DNA of 64,000 nt from an uncultured Eubacteriales bacterium (GCA_934432675.1 CAKRYT010000001.1:62001-126000); one strand, 5' to 3'; counted from the stretch's first letter, positions 33,963 through 42,537 are shown. Notes: generated from the letters alone by a model not told the origin. Program-made: numbers and translations.

Positions 33963-34713
33963 TCTGACACGGGGGGGCGGCTACCGCTTTGCCTCCGAGG
34001 CATGGGGGGGCGGGATTTATGCCGCCTCGGCCAAACGCATACTCCTCGCCGTGACGGCAGGAGAAATCTCCATTAGCGGGACTGTCGTTTCCGTGTACCC
34101 GGGAGATCTTTTGTATCTTTCTCCGGATGATATTTGCTATGTGGCAGAGGGGGGCACTTTTGACGCCGCCTGCTGGTACTTTGAAGATGCCGACCTCATC
34201 TGCGCCGACGAGATGCTCGGCGCGGCCGTGTACGGGGTCTATCCGTCCCCGGGGCAGACGGCGGATGTCAGAGCCATCCTGGAACGTGCCGCGGCGCGCG
34301 CCGACGCCGTCACGGCACAGGAGGTGTTGCTCACGCGCATGATGCTCTCCGAACTGCTCCTGCATTTGCCGGACTGTGCGCGGGCGCAGTCGGATGAGGG
34401 GAAAATCGCTCTGGCGGCCGCGTACCTGACGGCGCATTTTGACGAGAACGTGTCGCTTGATACGCTGTGTGACTCCGTCGGCATCAGCAAATTCTATCTT
34501 TGCCGTGCTTTTCGGCGCGTGACGGGGCTGACCCCGCACGCCTATCTGAATCTGTATCGTGTGCTTTGTGCGGATCGGCTCCTGCGGTCGGGAGTCGGTG
34601 CGATGGCATGCGGCGAGAGGGTCGGGTATCGGGACTATACGACGTTCTTCCGCTCCTATAAAAGGATCGTCGGGAGTGCGCCCTCCGCCGGTCTTGCAGA
34701 GGCGACCGTATGA
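33952..34713 (+). CDS. AraC-family transcriptional regulator
   Basis: This 253-residue regulator has an N-terminal cupin-like region (residues ~1-140; YPGDLLYLSPDD is typical) and a C-terminal AraC helix-turn-helix pair (~150-245). The first helix region is ENVSLDTLCDSVGISKFYLCRAFRRVTGLTPHAY, of which the key parts are LCDSVGISKFYL and FRRVTGLTPHAYL. The second is CGERVGYRDYTTFFRSYKRIVG (shown in part). The ATG at 33952 lies within the preceding gene and follows GGAGACGGAG. The stop overlaps the dxs start by 4 bases. Its embedding between the exported protein and dxs suggests it might control this stretch, but target sites are unknown. Confidence 0.82.
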   Translation: MRTNLTRGGGYRFASEAWGGGIYAASAKRILLAVTAGEISISGTVVSVYPGDLLYLSPDDICYVAEGGTFDAACWYFEDADLICADEMLGAAVYGVYPSPGQTADVRAILERAAARADAVTAQEVLLTRMMLSELLLHLPDCARAQSDEGKIALAAAYLTAHFDENVSLDTLCDSVGISKFYLCRAFRRVTGLTPHAYLNLYRVLCADRLLRSGVGAMACGERVGYRDYTTFFRSYKRIVGSAPSAGLAEATV

Positions 34714-36620
34714 AGAAAAAGAACAAAAAGAACAAGGCCGTACAGGAACGCCGCCTTTTGCCGACGATCCACACGGTAGAGGATCTGCGTCGGTTGCCGG
34801 ACGATATGATGCCGCGCCTCGCCGATGAGATCCGTTCCTACCTGATCGAGCGGGTCAAATTGACCGGCGGGCACCTGGCATCCAACCTCGGGGTGGTAGA
34901 ACTGACGCTGGCACTCCATCGCGTATTTGATACACCCTACGACCGTATTATCTGGGACGTCGGTCATCAGTGCTACGTCCATAAACTCGTGACGGGTCGC
35001 GCCGACCGCTTTGATACGCTCCGCACCCCCGGCGGGCTCTCCGGGTTCCCGAGACGCGAGGAGAGCGAGTTTGACCCGTTCGACGTGGGGCACTCCTCCA
35101 CCTCCATATCCGCGGCACTCGGCTTTGCGACGGCGGATGCCCTCGCGGGGGTGACCGACCGCTACACGGTCGCCGTCATCGGCGACGGGGCACTGACCGG
35201 GGGACTTGCCCACGAGGCACTCAACAACTGCAAGAAAAACTATCCGATGGTCATTATCATCAACGAAAACGATATGTCCATCTCGCCCGTGACGGGCTCT
35301 TTTCCGAAACTGGTATCCAGACTCCGCATCTCCCGGAATTATCAACGCATGAAATCCGGGACGAAGCAGGCTTTTCTCAAAATTCCGCTCATCGGTAAGC
35401 CGCTCTACTACGTCATGCGCGGTGTCCGCAATTTCGTGCGGGGGCTCCTGTATCGTCACAATTATTTTGAGGACATGGGCTTTACCTATCTGGGCCCTTA
35501 CGACGGAAATGACTACGAGCGCGTGAAACGCGCCCTGGAAGAAGCCAAAGCCAAGCAGAAAAGTGTGGTCGTCCACCTGCACACGAAAAAGGGGAAAGGT
35601 TACTCGCGCGCTGAGTCGCATCCGGACCGGTATCATTGCGTGAGCCCGGGCTCTCCCGTCTCCGAGGCCTTTCATACCGCCTTCGGGGAGGAACTGCTCG
35701 CGCTGGCGGAGGAAGACCCGTCGGTCTGTGCCGTCACGCCCGCGACGGGCGTGACGACAGGGCTTACCGCCTTCGGTGAGGCATACCCGGAACGGCTTTT
35801 CGACGTCGGCATTGCCGAGGGGCACGCGCTGACTTTCTGTGCCGGGCTCGCCGCGGGCGGGCAGAAACCGTATGCAGTTATCTATTCCAGTTTCTTGCAG
35901 CGCGGCTATGACCAGATTCTGCACGATATTGCTCTGCAACATCTGCCGGTGCATATGATGATTGACCGTGCGTCGCTCGCCCCTGCGGACGGAGCAACGC
36001 ATCACGGCATCTATGACGTGGCGTTTCTTTCCGAAATGACGGGTGTGGAAATTCTTTCTCCCGTGACGATCGGGTCACTCCGTGCCATGATGCGCGCCCG
36101 TGCCGATACGAATCATCCGGTGGCGATCCGTTACCCGAACTGTATGGAGGACCCCGCCGTCCGTGACGTGTTTTACCCGTCAGGGGATTATGACGTGATC
36201 GGTACCCGTACGAGCGGGGATCTGCGCTCTGCCGAGGCAGTCATTGTCAGTTACGGTGCCGCTGCACCGCGCGCGCTTGCCGCGCGCACCATCCTTTCCT
36301 GCGGCGGGCACCGTGTTGAAATGCTCCTGCTCGAAGACCTGACGGATATGGAACGGGCGGCACGCCGCCTTGCCGATGAGGTCGGTCAGGGTATCCCCGT
36401 CGTGTTCGCCGAAGAGGGTATCTATACGGGCGGTGCCGGTATGCGTCTTGATTGTGCACTGCATCCGCTCCGTCCCGATATACCGTTTGAGGTTTTGGCG
36501 ATCCGTGACGGCTTTGCCATGCCCGATGCGCCGTGTGACATCTATGAGTATTTCGGCATCTCCGTGGCGGACATTGCTTCCGCCGTCCGACGGCATCTGC
36601 ACGGGGGGGCGGAAGAATAA
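34710..36620 (+). CDS. dxs: 1-deoxy-D-xylulose-5-phosphate synthase
   Basis: This 636-residue thiamine-diphosphate enzyme condenses pyruvate and glyceraldehyde-3-phosphate, the first step of the MEP route to isoprenoids and also a thiamine/pyridoxal precursor. Landmarks are GGHLASNLGVVELTLAL near residue 52, DVGHQCYVHKL (~91), the ThDP/Mg motif GDGALTGG (~157-164) with a later NEND, and the pyrimidine-domain Glu in DVGIAEGHALTFCAGLA (~365). The usual AEQHA reads AEGHA here, and DRAGxxGxDGxTHHG appears as DRASLAPADGATHHG. The gene starts inside the AraC gene (ATGA overlap) and is the last of the tgt run. A terminator follows at 36651. Confidence 0.93.
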   Translation: MKKKNKKNKAVQERRLLPTIHTVEDLRRLPDDMMPRLADEIRSYLIERVKLTGGHLASNLGVVELTLALHRVFDTPYDRIIWDVGHQCYVHKLVTGRADRFDTLRTPGGLSGFPRREESEFDPFDVGHSSTSISAALGFATADALAGVTDRYTVAVIGDGALTGGLAHEALNNCKKNYPMVIIINENDMSISPVTGSFPKLVSRLRISRNYQRMKSGTKQAFLKIPLIGKPLYYVMRGVRNFVRGLLYRHNYFEDMGFTYLGPYDGNDYERVKRALEEAKAKQKSVVVHLHTKKGKGYSRAESHPDRYHCVSPGSPVSEAFHTAFGEELLALAEEDPSVCAVTPATGVTTGLTAFGEAYPERLFDVGIAEGHALTFCAGLAAGGQKPYAVIYSSFLQRGYDQILHDIALQHLPVHMMIDRASLAPADGATHHGIYDVAFLSEMTGVEILSPVTIGSLRAMMRARADTNHPVAIRYPNCMEDPAVRDVFYPSGDYDVIGTRTSGDLRSAEAVIVSYGAAAPRALAARTILSCGGHRVEMLLLEDLTDMERAARRLADEVGQGIPVVFAEEGIYTGGAGMRLDCALHPLRPDIPFEVLAIRDGFAMPDAPCDIYEYFGISVADIASAVRRHLHGGAEE

Positions 36621-36650
36621 CCCCGCACGCGGCATGCGTCTTATCGGTTG

Positions 36651-36679
36651 AAAACGCCCTGTCCGGCAGGGCGTTTTCT
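36651..36679. terminator. Terminator after dxs
   Basis: AAAACGCCCTG (36651-36661) pairs with CAGGGCGTTTT (36667-36677), with a T-run built into the right arm. Confidence 0.9.
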
Positions 36680-36753
36680 GTGCGAAAGTGCCGAAAGCGG
36701 GAGGTCCTGCCTGTCTGATCACACAAAAATTACAAGTCTGACATAAAAACAAT

Positions 36754-36781
36754 TTGTTTTTGCGCCGAAATCTGTTATAAT
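36754..36781 (+). promoter_or_regulatory. Promoter of hpf
   Basis: A perfect TATAAT at 36776-36781 is preceded by a weaker TTGTTT (36754-36759, spacing 16). The ~80-base leader contains GATCGTTCC and GGACGATC arms that can pair. Confidence 0.6.
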
Positions 36782-36868
36782 AGAATTGCAGAGAGGAGCA
36801 GAGGCAGATCGTTCCGCTCCGCTCTGACAGCACGGAAAGGACGATCCACGCGGATCGGAGGGAAAACT

Positions 36869-37393
36869 ATGGTCATTCATGTAGTCGGCAGACAAATGAC
36901 GGTCAGAGAATCGCTCAGGGACATGATCGAGAAGAAACTTCATAAGTTCGATAAGTTCTTTGACGCGGACACGCCCGCATTCGTAACCTGTAAAACACGG
37001 AAAGGGGCAAAGATCATTGAGATTACGGTGACCTACGGCGGGACGGTCTTCCGCTCCGAGGAGGAGAACGAGACCTTCCAGACGGCACTCGACCGTGCCA
37101 TGGAGACGTTTGAGCGGCAGATCCGCAAGAACAAGACGCGGTTGCAGAAACGCGTACGTCCCGAGGGGCTGACGGCACCGACGGATGCGGAGGACGACTA
37201 TACGGAGGAGGCGGAGTTCAAGATCCGCGTCAAGACCTTCCCGTTCAAGCCGATGACGCCCGAGGAGGCTATTCTGCAAATGAATCTTTTGGAGCATTCG
37301 TTCTTCGTCTTTACGGATGCCGATACGATGAATGCGGCGGTCGTCTATCGCCGCCGTGACGGTGACTACGGGTTGATTATGCCCGAGCTTTGA
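36869..37393 (+). CDS. hpf: Long-form ribosome hibernation promoting factor
   Basis: This 174-residue protein binds the 30S decoding region and dimerises ribosomes in stationary phase or starvation. The N-terminal HPF/RaiA domain (residues ~1-100) starts VIHVVGRQMTVRESLRDMIEKKL (in part) and has basic helices. A charged linker follows, and a C-terminal dimerisation domain (~118-174) contains RVKTFPFKPMTPEEAILQM and ELLGHSFFVF-like EHSFFVFTDA. The length with both domains fits the Firmicutes long form. It has its own promoter and terminator. The ATG follows GGAGGGAAAACT. Confidence 0.95.
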   Translation: MVIHVVGRQMTVRESLRDMIEKKLHKFDKFFDADTPAFVTCKTRKGAKIIEITVTYGGTVFRSEEENETFQTALDRAMETFERQIRKNKTRLQKRVRPEGLTAPTDAEDDYTEEAEFKIRVKTFPFKPMTPEEAILQMNLLEHSFFVFTDADTMNAAVVYRRRDGDYGLIMPEL

Positions 37394-37420
37394 TGCCGTC
37401 GGCATTCGCCGATATACCCC

Positions 37421-37455
37421 GGGAGGAGCCGCCGATGCGGCTCCTCCCTCGTTTT
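37421..37455 (+). terminator. Terminator of hpf
   Basis: GGGAGGAGCCGC pairs perfectly with GCGGCTCCTCCC around a CGAT loop (37421-37448), followed by TCGTTTT. Confidence 0.9.
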
Positions 37456-37532
37456 CGGTGGGTATCCCGTTTAGTTTGAGGAGGTGTTTGTTGACGTAGT
37501 CAATAGAGAAAGAGCATTTTTTCTGCAAACTC

Positions 37533-37561
37533 TTGATTTTTCCACCGCCGTATGCTACAAT
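37533..37561 (+). promoter_or_regulatory. Promoter of tRNA-Leu
   Basis: TTGATT (37533-37538) and TACAAT (37556-37561) are separated by 17 bases; the tRNA begins 12 bases after the -10 box. Confidence 0.78.
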
Positions 37562-37572
37562 AGCAACGTTAC

Positions 37573-37659
37573 GCCGGAATGATGGAATTGGCAGACGTGC
37601 TGGACTCAAAATCCAGTGGTGGCGACACCGTGCGGGTTCGACCCCCGCTTCCGGCACCA
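37573..37659 (+). tRNA. tRNA-Leu (anticodon CAA), CCA encoded
   Basis: This is an 87-base class II tRNA. The acceptor arms GCCGGAA and TTCCGGC pair perfectly and are followed by A and the genome-encoded CCA. The anticodon arm is CTGGA-CTCAAAA-TCCAG, with CAA at 37607-37609. The long variable arm TGGTG-GCGA-CACCG (class II feature) and the T arm GCGGGTTCGACCCCCGC are clear. It reads UUG codons. It stands alone with its own promoter and terminator. Confidence 0.96.
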
Positions 37660-37690
37660 CAGCCCCGCGGGTTGCCCGCGGGGCTGTTTC
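37660..37690 (+). terminator. Terminator of tRNA-Leu
   Basis: AGCCCCGCGGG pairs with CCCGCGGGGCT (37661-37685) around a 3-base loop and is followed by TTT. It begins directly after the tRNA CCA end. Confidence 0.85.
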
Positions 37691-37787
37691 TGTAACCGGA
37701 TGGCGGATGCCGTGCGGATACGTTCCGTCCCGGCGTCACACGCCCCCCGACTATGTGGGTAAATGAAGAGTAGAGGAGAGTAGCCCC

Positions 37788-38333
37788 ATGCAGGAATACT
37801 GGGATCTGTATGACCGCGACCGCCGCCCGCTCGGGCGCGTCCATCCGCGCGGTACGCCGTTGTCGCCCGATACCTATCACGTTGTCGTCCATCTTTGTCT
37901 TTTCAACGGAGAGGGGAAAATGCTCATTCAGCGTCGAGTGAATGACAAGGACACTTTCCCTGGATTTTGGGACCTTTCCCTCGGTGGCAGTGTGCTTGCA
38001 GGGGAGGACAGTCACGGTGCCGTCGTGCGTGAGTGCACGGAAGAACTTGGGTTTGCGCCCCGCCTTGCATCGGCGCGCCCCTACCTGACCGTGCATTTTT
38101 CGGAGGGGTTCGACGATGTCTATATAGCGACGTGTGAGGAAAGCGAACTTTCCGTGCACCTGCAAACGGATGAAGTCGCGGAAATTGCGTGGGCAGGGGA
38201 AGAGGAGGTGCTCTCCATGATAGCGGCAGGCACGTTCATCCCGTATCATGTGCCGTACGTTTCGCTCCTTTTCCGTTATCGGCACTATCGCGGTAACTTT
38301 TCGCTCTCCCCGGTGTCACCTCCCTCGGTCTGA
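37788..38333 (+). CDS. NUDIX hydrolase, IPP-isomerase-like subgroup
   Basis: This 181-residue cytoplasmic NUDIX protein has the box GSVLAGEDSHGAVVRECTEELGF at residues ~67-89, in which the REcTEE core binds the catalytic metal. The opening YWDLYDRDRRPLGRVHPRG (~4-22) and the HVVVHLCLFN start of the fold resemble the YfcD and isopentenyl-diphosphate-isomerase-like subgroup. Many members with this form are generic pyrophosphohydrolases with unknown substrates, and no IPP-isomerase-specific Cys/Glu pair can be confirmed here. The ATG follows GAGGAGAG. A convergent terminator separates it from the next gene. Confidence 0.83.
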   Translation: MQEYWDLYDRDRRPLGRVHPRGTPLSPDTYHVVVHLCLFNGEGKMLIQRRVNDKDTFPGFWDLSLGGSVLAGEDSHGAVVRECTEELGFAPRLASARPYLTVHFSEGFDDVYIATCEESELSVHLQTDEVAEIAWAGEEEVLSMIAAGTFIPYHVPYVSLLFRYRHYRGNFSLSPVSPPSV

Positions 38334-38342
38334 CCGGGTAAA

Positions 38343-38383
38343 AACAGCACCCCTACCGTCACAACGGCGGTAGGGGTGCTGTT
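38343..38383. terminator. Bidirectional terminator between NUDIX gene and the minus-strand sugar locus
   Basis: AACAGCACCCCTACCG pairs perfectly with CGGTAGGGGTGCTGTT (16-bp stem), with an A-run on the left side serving the minus-strand gene. Confidence 0.88.
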
Positions 38384-38398
38384 CGTTTACGAGGGGTG

Positions 38399-40933
38399 TT
38401 ATGCTTTCGGTGCACCGTCCGGCGGATATTTGTGTCCCAGGCGCGTCAGTTCCTCGCGCGCCTCGCGGCTCTGCCAGGAGATGCTGAGCAGTCCGTTGCA
38501 GTGCGGCACCACGTACATATCGGGCTCGGGGCAGGTATACTCCTTGTTGTTTTTCCATAGGTGGTAGGTCATGTTCTCACCGAACTGTACGTAGTCGCCC
38601 TTCGGTGCGAAGAACGTGACGGTTGCGTCGCAGAGCCCTTCGAGGATGATGTGGTGATCGACGAGCAGCGTTTCCGGTGCCGCCCGACGGCAGGTGATGC
38701 TGGAACGCTCCTTTTGTTTTACGAACACGCGCAGCTCGTCGTGCCCCCAGACCTTCGGGGTCACGTAGGCGGTGCCGTCCTCGACGATGGCGTCACATGT
38801 AACGGGGATCGGGGCACCGTAAGGCGTCGAGAGTGCCGCGCGGATGGTCGTGTTTTTGGAGAATCCGGTCTGGAAGTACCCTCCCCGGCAGGCCGGGTAG
38901 AGCAGGAGCGGGAGTTTATCATTCGGACCGAACGCAAAGAAACGGATCGTGACACCGAATTTTTGGAGGGCAAGCCGCAAAAGCGTCCCGACCGGGAAAA
39001 ATTTGGCGTGATCGAGCAGTTTCGGGATCTGCCCGTTGATGTCAGCGTTGTGGGGAAAACTGCCGCGGATCCAAGCCACACCGGCTCTGCCGTTGTAGGT
39101 ACCGTAGGTGCGCGTTTCGTTGCCCCCGCGGACGGTGACGGTCACGTCCGTGCCCGGCCGTGCCACTTCGATCAGCCCGCCCCCCGAAACCAGGGGCACG
39201 TGGCGGAGCGTGTGGGAAACGCCCCCGTTTACAAACGTGTCTTCCGTCAGCGTCGTCGAAATGTCAAAATCGATGCCGCGCAGAGAGGTCGTGTGCGTGA
39301 TGCCGATCAGTTCGAGAATGCTGTCGGAGGCATTCGCGGTCGAGCCGTAGAACAGGACGCGGAGCCCTGCACGGATGGCTCTCAGAATGCCGCTTTCATG
39401 GAGCGTTCCCGCATCCGGGACGCGGGAGACGAGAATCGTGTGGCGCAGTTTTTCGGGGGGGCACGTCGCGAGGTTGACGTCCGAGATTACGCTGCCGAGC
39501 GGGAGCCCGGCGTCCACGGCGGATTCCATGTACCAGTCGTCGAGGAAAATGTCCTCCGGCTTGCGGTCGCGGAGCCCGTGTTCGCAGTAATACCGGAAGG
39601 GATACACCCACGTCAGGAGCCCGGGAGCATCGGAATAGGTGTCAAATGCCGCGTTCAGGTGCGGTATGACTTCGACCGGCAGTCGTTCCGGCATATGACC
39701 GAACGAGTCGTCACAGGAGAGCAGGTTGAGTCCTGCCGGTCGTGTCACGTCCCCGCTGCCGTCCAGACGCGCCGTCGAGAGGGGCAGATAAATGTCATGC
39801 GGATTCCCGCCGTAACGATCAAACCACGGGGAGTTGTACCACCACGGGTCATGAATGTAGTAGCGGAAGAGATAGCCTTTCCCGGTCATTTCGGCAATAT
39901 GCGAGAGATAACCGACGAGTTCCAGGCCGAAACGGGAGTCAAGCGCCGCCCACGGGGAGTTGGGAGGGGTCAGGAAAGGGTAGGAATAGATCGTATCCAC
40001 GGGGGACCCGTGCGTCGCGATGTCGATTGCGGTCGAGAGATTGGTGCCCCGTGCCTCGATGATCCGGTCGCCGAATGCGTGCGTGAACGTTTCCCAGAAA
40101 CGACGGATGCCGTCGCGTGTCGTCTTGATGTCCTCGGTGCGGAATCGTTTGCCGTCGAAGACCTGTCCCTGCCAGTTCCATGCGCTGAAAGCAAAGCCGA
40201 AACCGTTTGACAGCCACAGGCCGTCAAAACCAAGGTCGTCGCAGAAACGACCGGCCTGCCGCCCGAGGAACTCGCCGAACGGCGTACCCTCCGGGATGCC
40301 GTCGGGGTAGGTGGCATACGGGTGTTTGTCGGCGTGCAGGGTGGCGGCGGCGTTGACCCAGCCCTTGACTTTCCCGTCCATGGAACTGTCTCCGGTGGTA
40401 CAGATCACGTTTGAGCCGCTGGAGATCTCCGTGTGACGCTCGAACTTGAAGGAAGACGGAGCGAATTCGGGGCCCGGGTCAAAGGTCGCGATGACCTTGA
40501 TGTCCTGACCCGTCACGTCGCGACCGACTTCCTTAATAGCGGTCACGACCCGTTTCAATTCCCCGTAGGTAAACTTGCGGAGCCCATCGGGACCGCGGTA
40601 GGGGAACGGACGGACGTGCAGGCTCAGCCACTGCTCCGGTGTGTGAATGGTGCTTTCGTCGACCGTCGGATTGCCCGTTCCGATGTACTGGCACCAGGGG
40701 AAATCGTCCTCCTCGCGCCCGTTGTAGTCGAGGATCTCGCTGCCGTCCGCGACCCAGAGCATGACGGCGGTCGAGGTGCCGCGGCGGATCAGGGGCATCC
40801 ACTGGCGGAAGAGTGTGTGCGCGACCGCGCGGCACCCCTCCGGGGAGGTGTCTGTAAAGGGTTTCAGGCTGAGTTCCAGTTCGACCCGTCCGGCACCGCA
40901 CCCGTCATGATAATCGTAATCGTGTCTCATCAT
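38399..40933 (-). CDS. Unknown 844-residue protein, probable carbohydrate-active enzyme
   Basis: I do not recognise the family. No signal peptide or membrane helix is visible, so it is probably cytoplasmic. The first ~500 residues look like an alpha/beta (perhaps TIM-barrel) enzyme, with strand-end acidic or polar clusters such as TFDPGPEFAP (~167-176), LGFDGLWLSNGFGF (~253-266) and SCDDSFGHMPERLPVE (~423-438). The last ~340 residues are beta-rich (VTVTVRGGNETRTYG, ITCRRAAPETLLVDHHI). It is downstream of and co-transcribed with a sugar-isomerase-like gene and opposite an AraC regulator, so a sugar or glycoside substrate is likely but inferred. AGGAGGG precedes the ATG at 40933; a second ATG follows directly at 40930. 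Confidence 0.7.
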   Translation of the reverse strand: MMRHDYDYHDGCGAGRVELELSLKPFTDTSPEGCRAVAHTLFRQWMPLIRRGTSTAVMLWVADGSEILDYNGREEDDFPWCQYIGTGNPTVDESTIHTPEQWLSLHVRPFPYRGPDGLRKFTYGELKRVVTAIKEVGRDVTGQDIKVIATFDPGPEFAPSSFKFERHTEISSGSNVICTTGDSSMDGKVKGWVNAAATLHADKHPYATYPDGIPEGTPFGEFLGRQAGRFCDDLGFDGLWLSNGFGFAFSAWNWQGQVFDGKRFRTEDIKTTRDGIRRFWETFTHAFGDRIIEARGTNLSTAIDIATHGSPVDTIYSYPFLTPPNSPWAALDSRFGLELVGYLSHIAEMTGKGYLFRYYIHDPWWYNSPWFDRYGGNPHDIYLPLSTARLDGSGDVTRPAGLNLLSCDDSFGHMPERLPVEVIPHLNAAFDTYSDAPGLLTWVYPFRYYCEHGLRDRKPEDIFLDDWYMESAVDAGLPLGSVISDVNLATCPPEKLRHTILVSRVPDAGTLHESGILRAIRAGLRVLFYGSTANASDSILELIGITHTTSLRGIDFDISTTLTEDTFVNGGVSHTLRHVPLVSGGGLIEVARPGTDVTVTVRGGNETRTYGTYNGRAGVAWIRGSFPHNADINGQIPKLLDHAKFFPVGTLLRLALQKFGVTIRFFAFGPNDKLPLLLYPACRGGYFQTGFSKNTTIRAALSTPYGAPIPVTCDAIVEDGTAYVTPKVWGHDELRVFVKQKERSSITCRRAAPETLLVDHHIILEGLCDATVTFFAPKGDYVQFGENMTYHLWKNNKEYTCPEPDMYVVPHCNGLLSISWQSREAREELTRLGHKYPPDGAPKA

Positions 40934-40978
40934 TGTCCCTCCTGCGTTTTTGCTTTTGCCGGATTTCCGCCTTGCGGA

Positions 40979-42421
40979 TCAGCGGACGATGACGGCAGGG
41001 ACGCCGAGAATTTCGGCGATCTTCGCGATCTCGTCGGCATGGTGTCCGACGCCGAGCGCAAAGTGATGGGTCGGCCCCTCCATGACCCACTTCTTCATGA
41101 ATTCACGGGTCGTGGGGGCGAAGAAACCGCGGGTATTCGTGTTGCCCGTCGGGGGGATGGGACCGGCTTTGGAGTAGCCCTCGCCGATGACGAAACGGAA
41201 TTGACCGTCCGGCGTCTGCGAGATGCCGAGCATGGTGATGGGGCCTTCCTTGATTTTGAACTCGACGGAGGCACCGTGACCGGGCTTGCCGTGATACTTT
41301 TTCAGGGAGCGGAGCACCGGCTTGCCCTCTGCGATGGCGATATGATGGGGGCCGTCATGCCCGACGAGAATAAAATCTTCGCCGAAGTCGATCGGGTGGA
41401 ATTCCGCGAAACTGCCGCCGATGCCGAGACGGTCGAGAATGAGCATGGCGATACAGGTTTTGAGGTCGTATTCGCCGCACATCGGGTAACCGTCCTCGAT
41501 CAGAAGAGAGTTGCCGACGATGAAGGAGGAGACGACGGCGGATTCCTCGCTCTCGGGCTGTCCTTCGTAGTAGTAGGCGAGACCGGTGAGATGATGCTTT
41601 TCGACAAAGGCGTTGAGTGCCGCCGCCGCACGGATGGCGTGGTCACGGTCCTCGGGGGTGAGTTTCATCGTGACGGGGTCGGAGACGGGGTCGGGGGTGT
41701 CGAAGGTGGCATCGATACGTGCGGCGAGTGCGGTCGTGTCTTCCGGTTTCACGGCGTTGTACATCGCTACGATCTCGTTGATTTCGAGCAGCGGTACGTG
41801 GATGCCGAAGGCCGCGGATGCCGCGGTCGGGTCGGTGTGCATGTCGTACATAGCCTCCATCGTGTGGCCGATGAGACCGATACGCGCACCGTGCAGGTTG
41901 TGCAGTACACGGGCGATGCGGCACCAGGAGTCGAGCGCGCGCTCCACCTCGGGATCATCGTAGAGTTTGCCGATGATGCAGTCGCGGATCGGGTGCCCCA
42001 GGCGTTTGGCGACGCCGGTGAACTCGGGGACGGCACAGATGCAGTCGTTTTCGAGCTGCATCCGCGTGTTTGCCTGCGAGTAGTCGAGGTGGGAGAGCGG
42101 TTGCAGGGCGGTGAGCACGATCGGCAGACCTGCGTCACGGGCGATGGGTGCAAAGACGGAGGAGGTCGCGTAGGTCACCATGTTGCAGAAGAGCAGATCG
42201 ACGTCGCACCCCTTGATCCGGCGGAGCATTTCGTATGCCGCCTCGGAGGAGTCGGACATGCCGAAGTCGATGACGTTCACGCCCTGCTTTTCGAGCAGTT
42301 TGACGAAATCCTTGTGGTATTCCATAAGCCGGTCGAGCAGCCCGGGGAACTGCCCCCAGTAAACGGCGTGCCCGACGGCGAAAACGCCGACGGTCGCCTG
42401 CTTGCGAATCTGATTATCCAT
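40979..42421 (-). CDS. L-arabinose/L-fucose isomerase-like protein
   Basis: This 480-residue cytoplasmic protein resembles the L-arabinose isomerase (AraA)/L-fucose isomerase fold. Features are an N-terminal Rossmann-like region (TVGVFAVGHAVYWGQFPG), the central HTMEAMYDMHTD (~190-201), and a C-terminal half with GQPESEESAVVSSFIVGN, CGEYDLKTCIAMLILD and the His-rich VGHDGPHHIAIAEGKP, where the family places metal-binding Glu and His residues. It differs from standard AraA in several motifs, so it may act on a different pentose, 6-deoxyhexose or a derivative. It is the promoter-proximal gene of a two-gene minus-strand operon with the unknown 844-residue protein. The ATG follows AAAGGAGTAC. Confidence 0.78.
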   Translation of the reverse strand: MDNQIRKQATVGVFAVGHAVYWGQFPGLLDRLMEYHKDFVKLLEKQGVNVIDFGMSDSSEAAYEMLRRIKGCDVDLLFCNMVTYATSSVFAPIARDAGLPIVLTALQPLSHLDYSQANTRMQLENDCICAVPEFTGVAKRLGHPIRDCIIGKLYDDPEVERALDSWCRIARVLHNLHGARIGLIGHTMEAMYDMHTDPTAASAAFGIHVPLLEINEIVAMYNAVKPEDTTALAARIDATFDTPDPVSDPVTMKLTPEDRDHAIRAAAALNAFVEKHHLTGLAYYYEGQPESEESAVVSSFIVGNSLLIEDGYPMCGEYDLKTCIAMLILDRLGIGGSFAEFHPIDFGEDFILVGHDGPHHIAIAEGKPVLRSLKKYHGKPGHGASVEFKIKEGPITMLGISQTPDGQFRFVIGEGYSKAGPIPPTGNTNTRGFFAPTTREFMKKWVMEGPTHHFALGVGHHADEIAKIAEILGVPAVIVR

Positions 42422-42456
42422 GTTTATGTACTCCTTTTCAAGTAACTTTTTTCATA

Positions 42457-42485
42457 TTGATTATACGACGGAACTATGGTATAAT
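42457..42485 (+). promoter_or_regulatory. Promoter of the AraC regulator, overlapping a divergent promoter
   Basis: TTGATT (42457-42462) and TATAAT (42480-42485) are separated by 17 bases. Confidence 0.75.
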
Positions 42486-42488
42486 CCA
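42460..42488 (-). promoter_or_regulatory. Promoter of the isomerase operon, face-to-face with the AraC promoter
   Basis: On the minus strand TGGATT (42488-42483) and TATAAT (42465-42460) are separated by 17 bases. Nearly all of this promoter lies on the same DNA as the AraC promoter, so only one RNA polymerase can bind at a time. Confidence 0.6.
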
Positions 42489-42537
42489 TACAGAAATCAA
42501 AGACAAATTTGGAGAAAATACAGATGGGAGGGGCATC

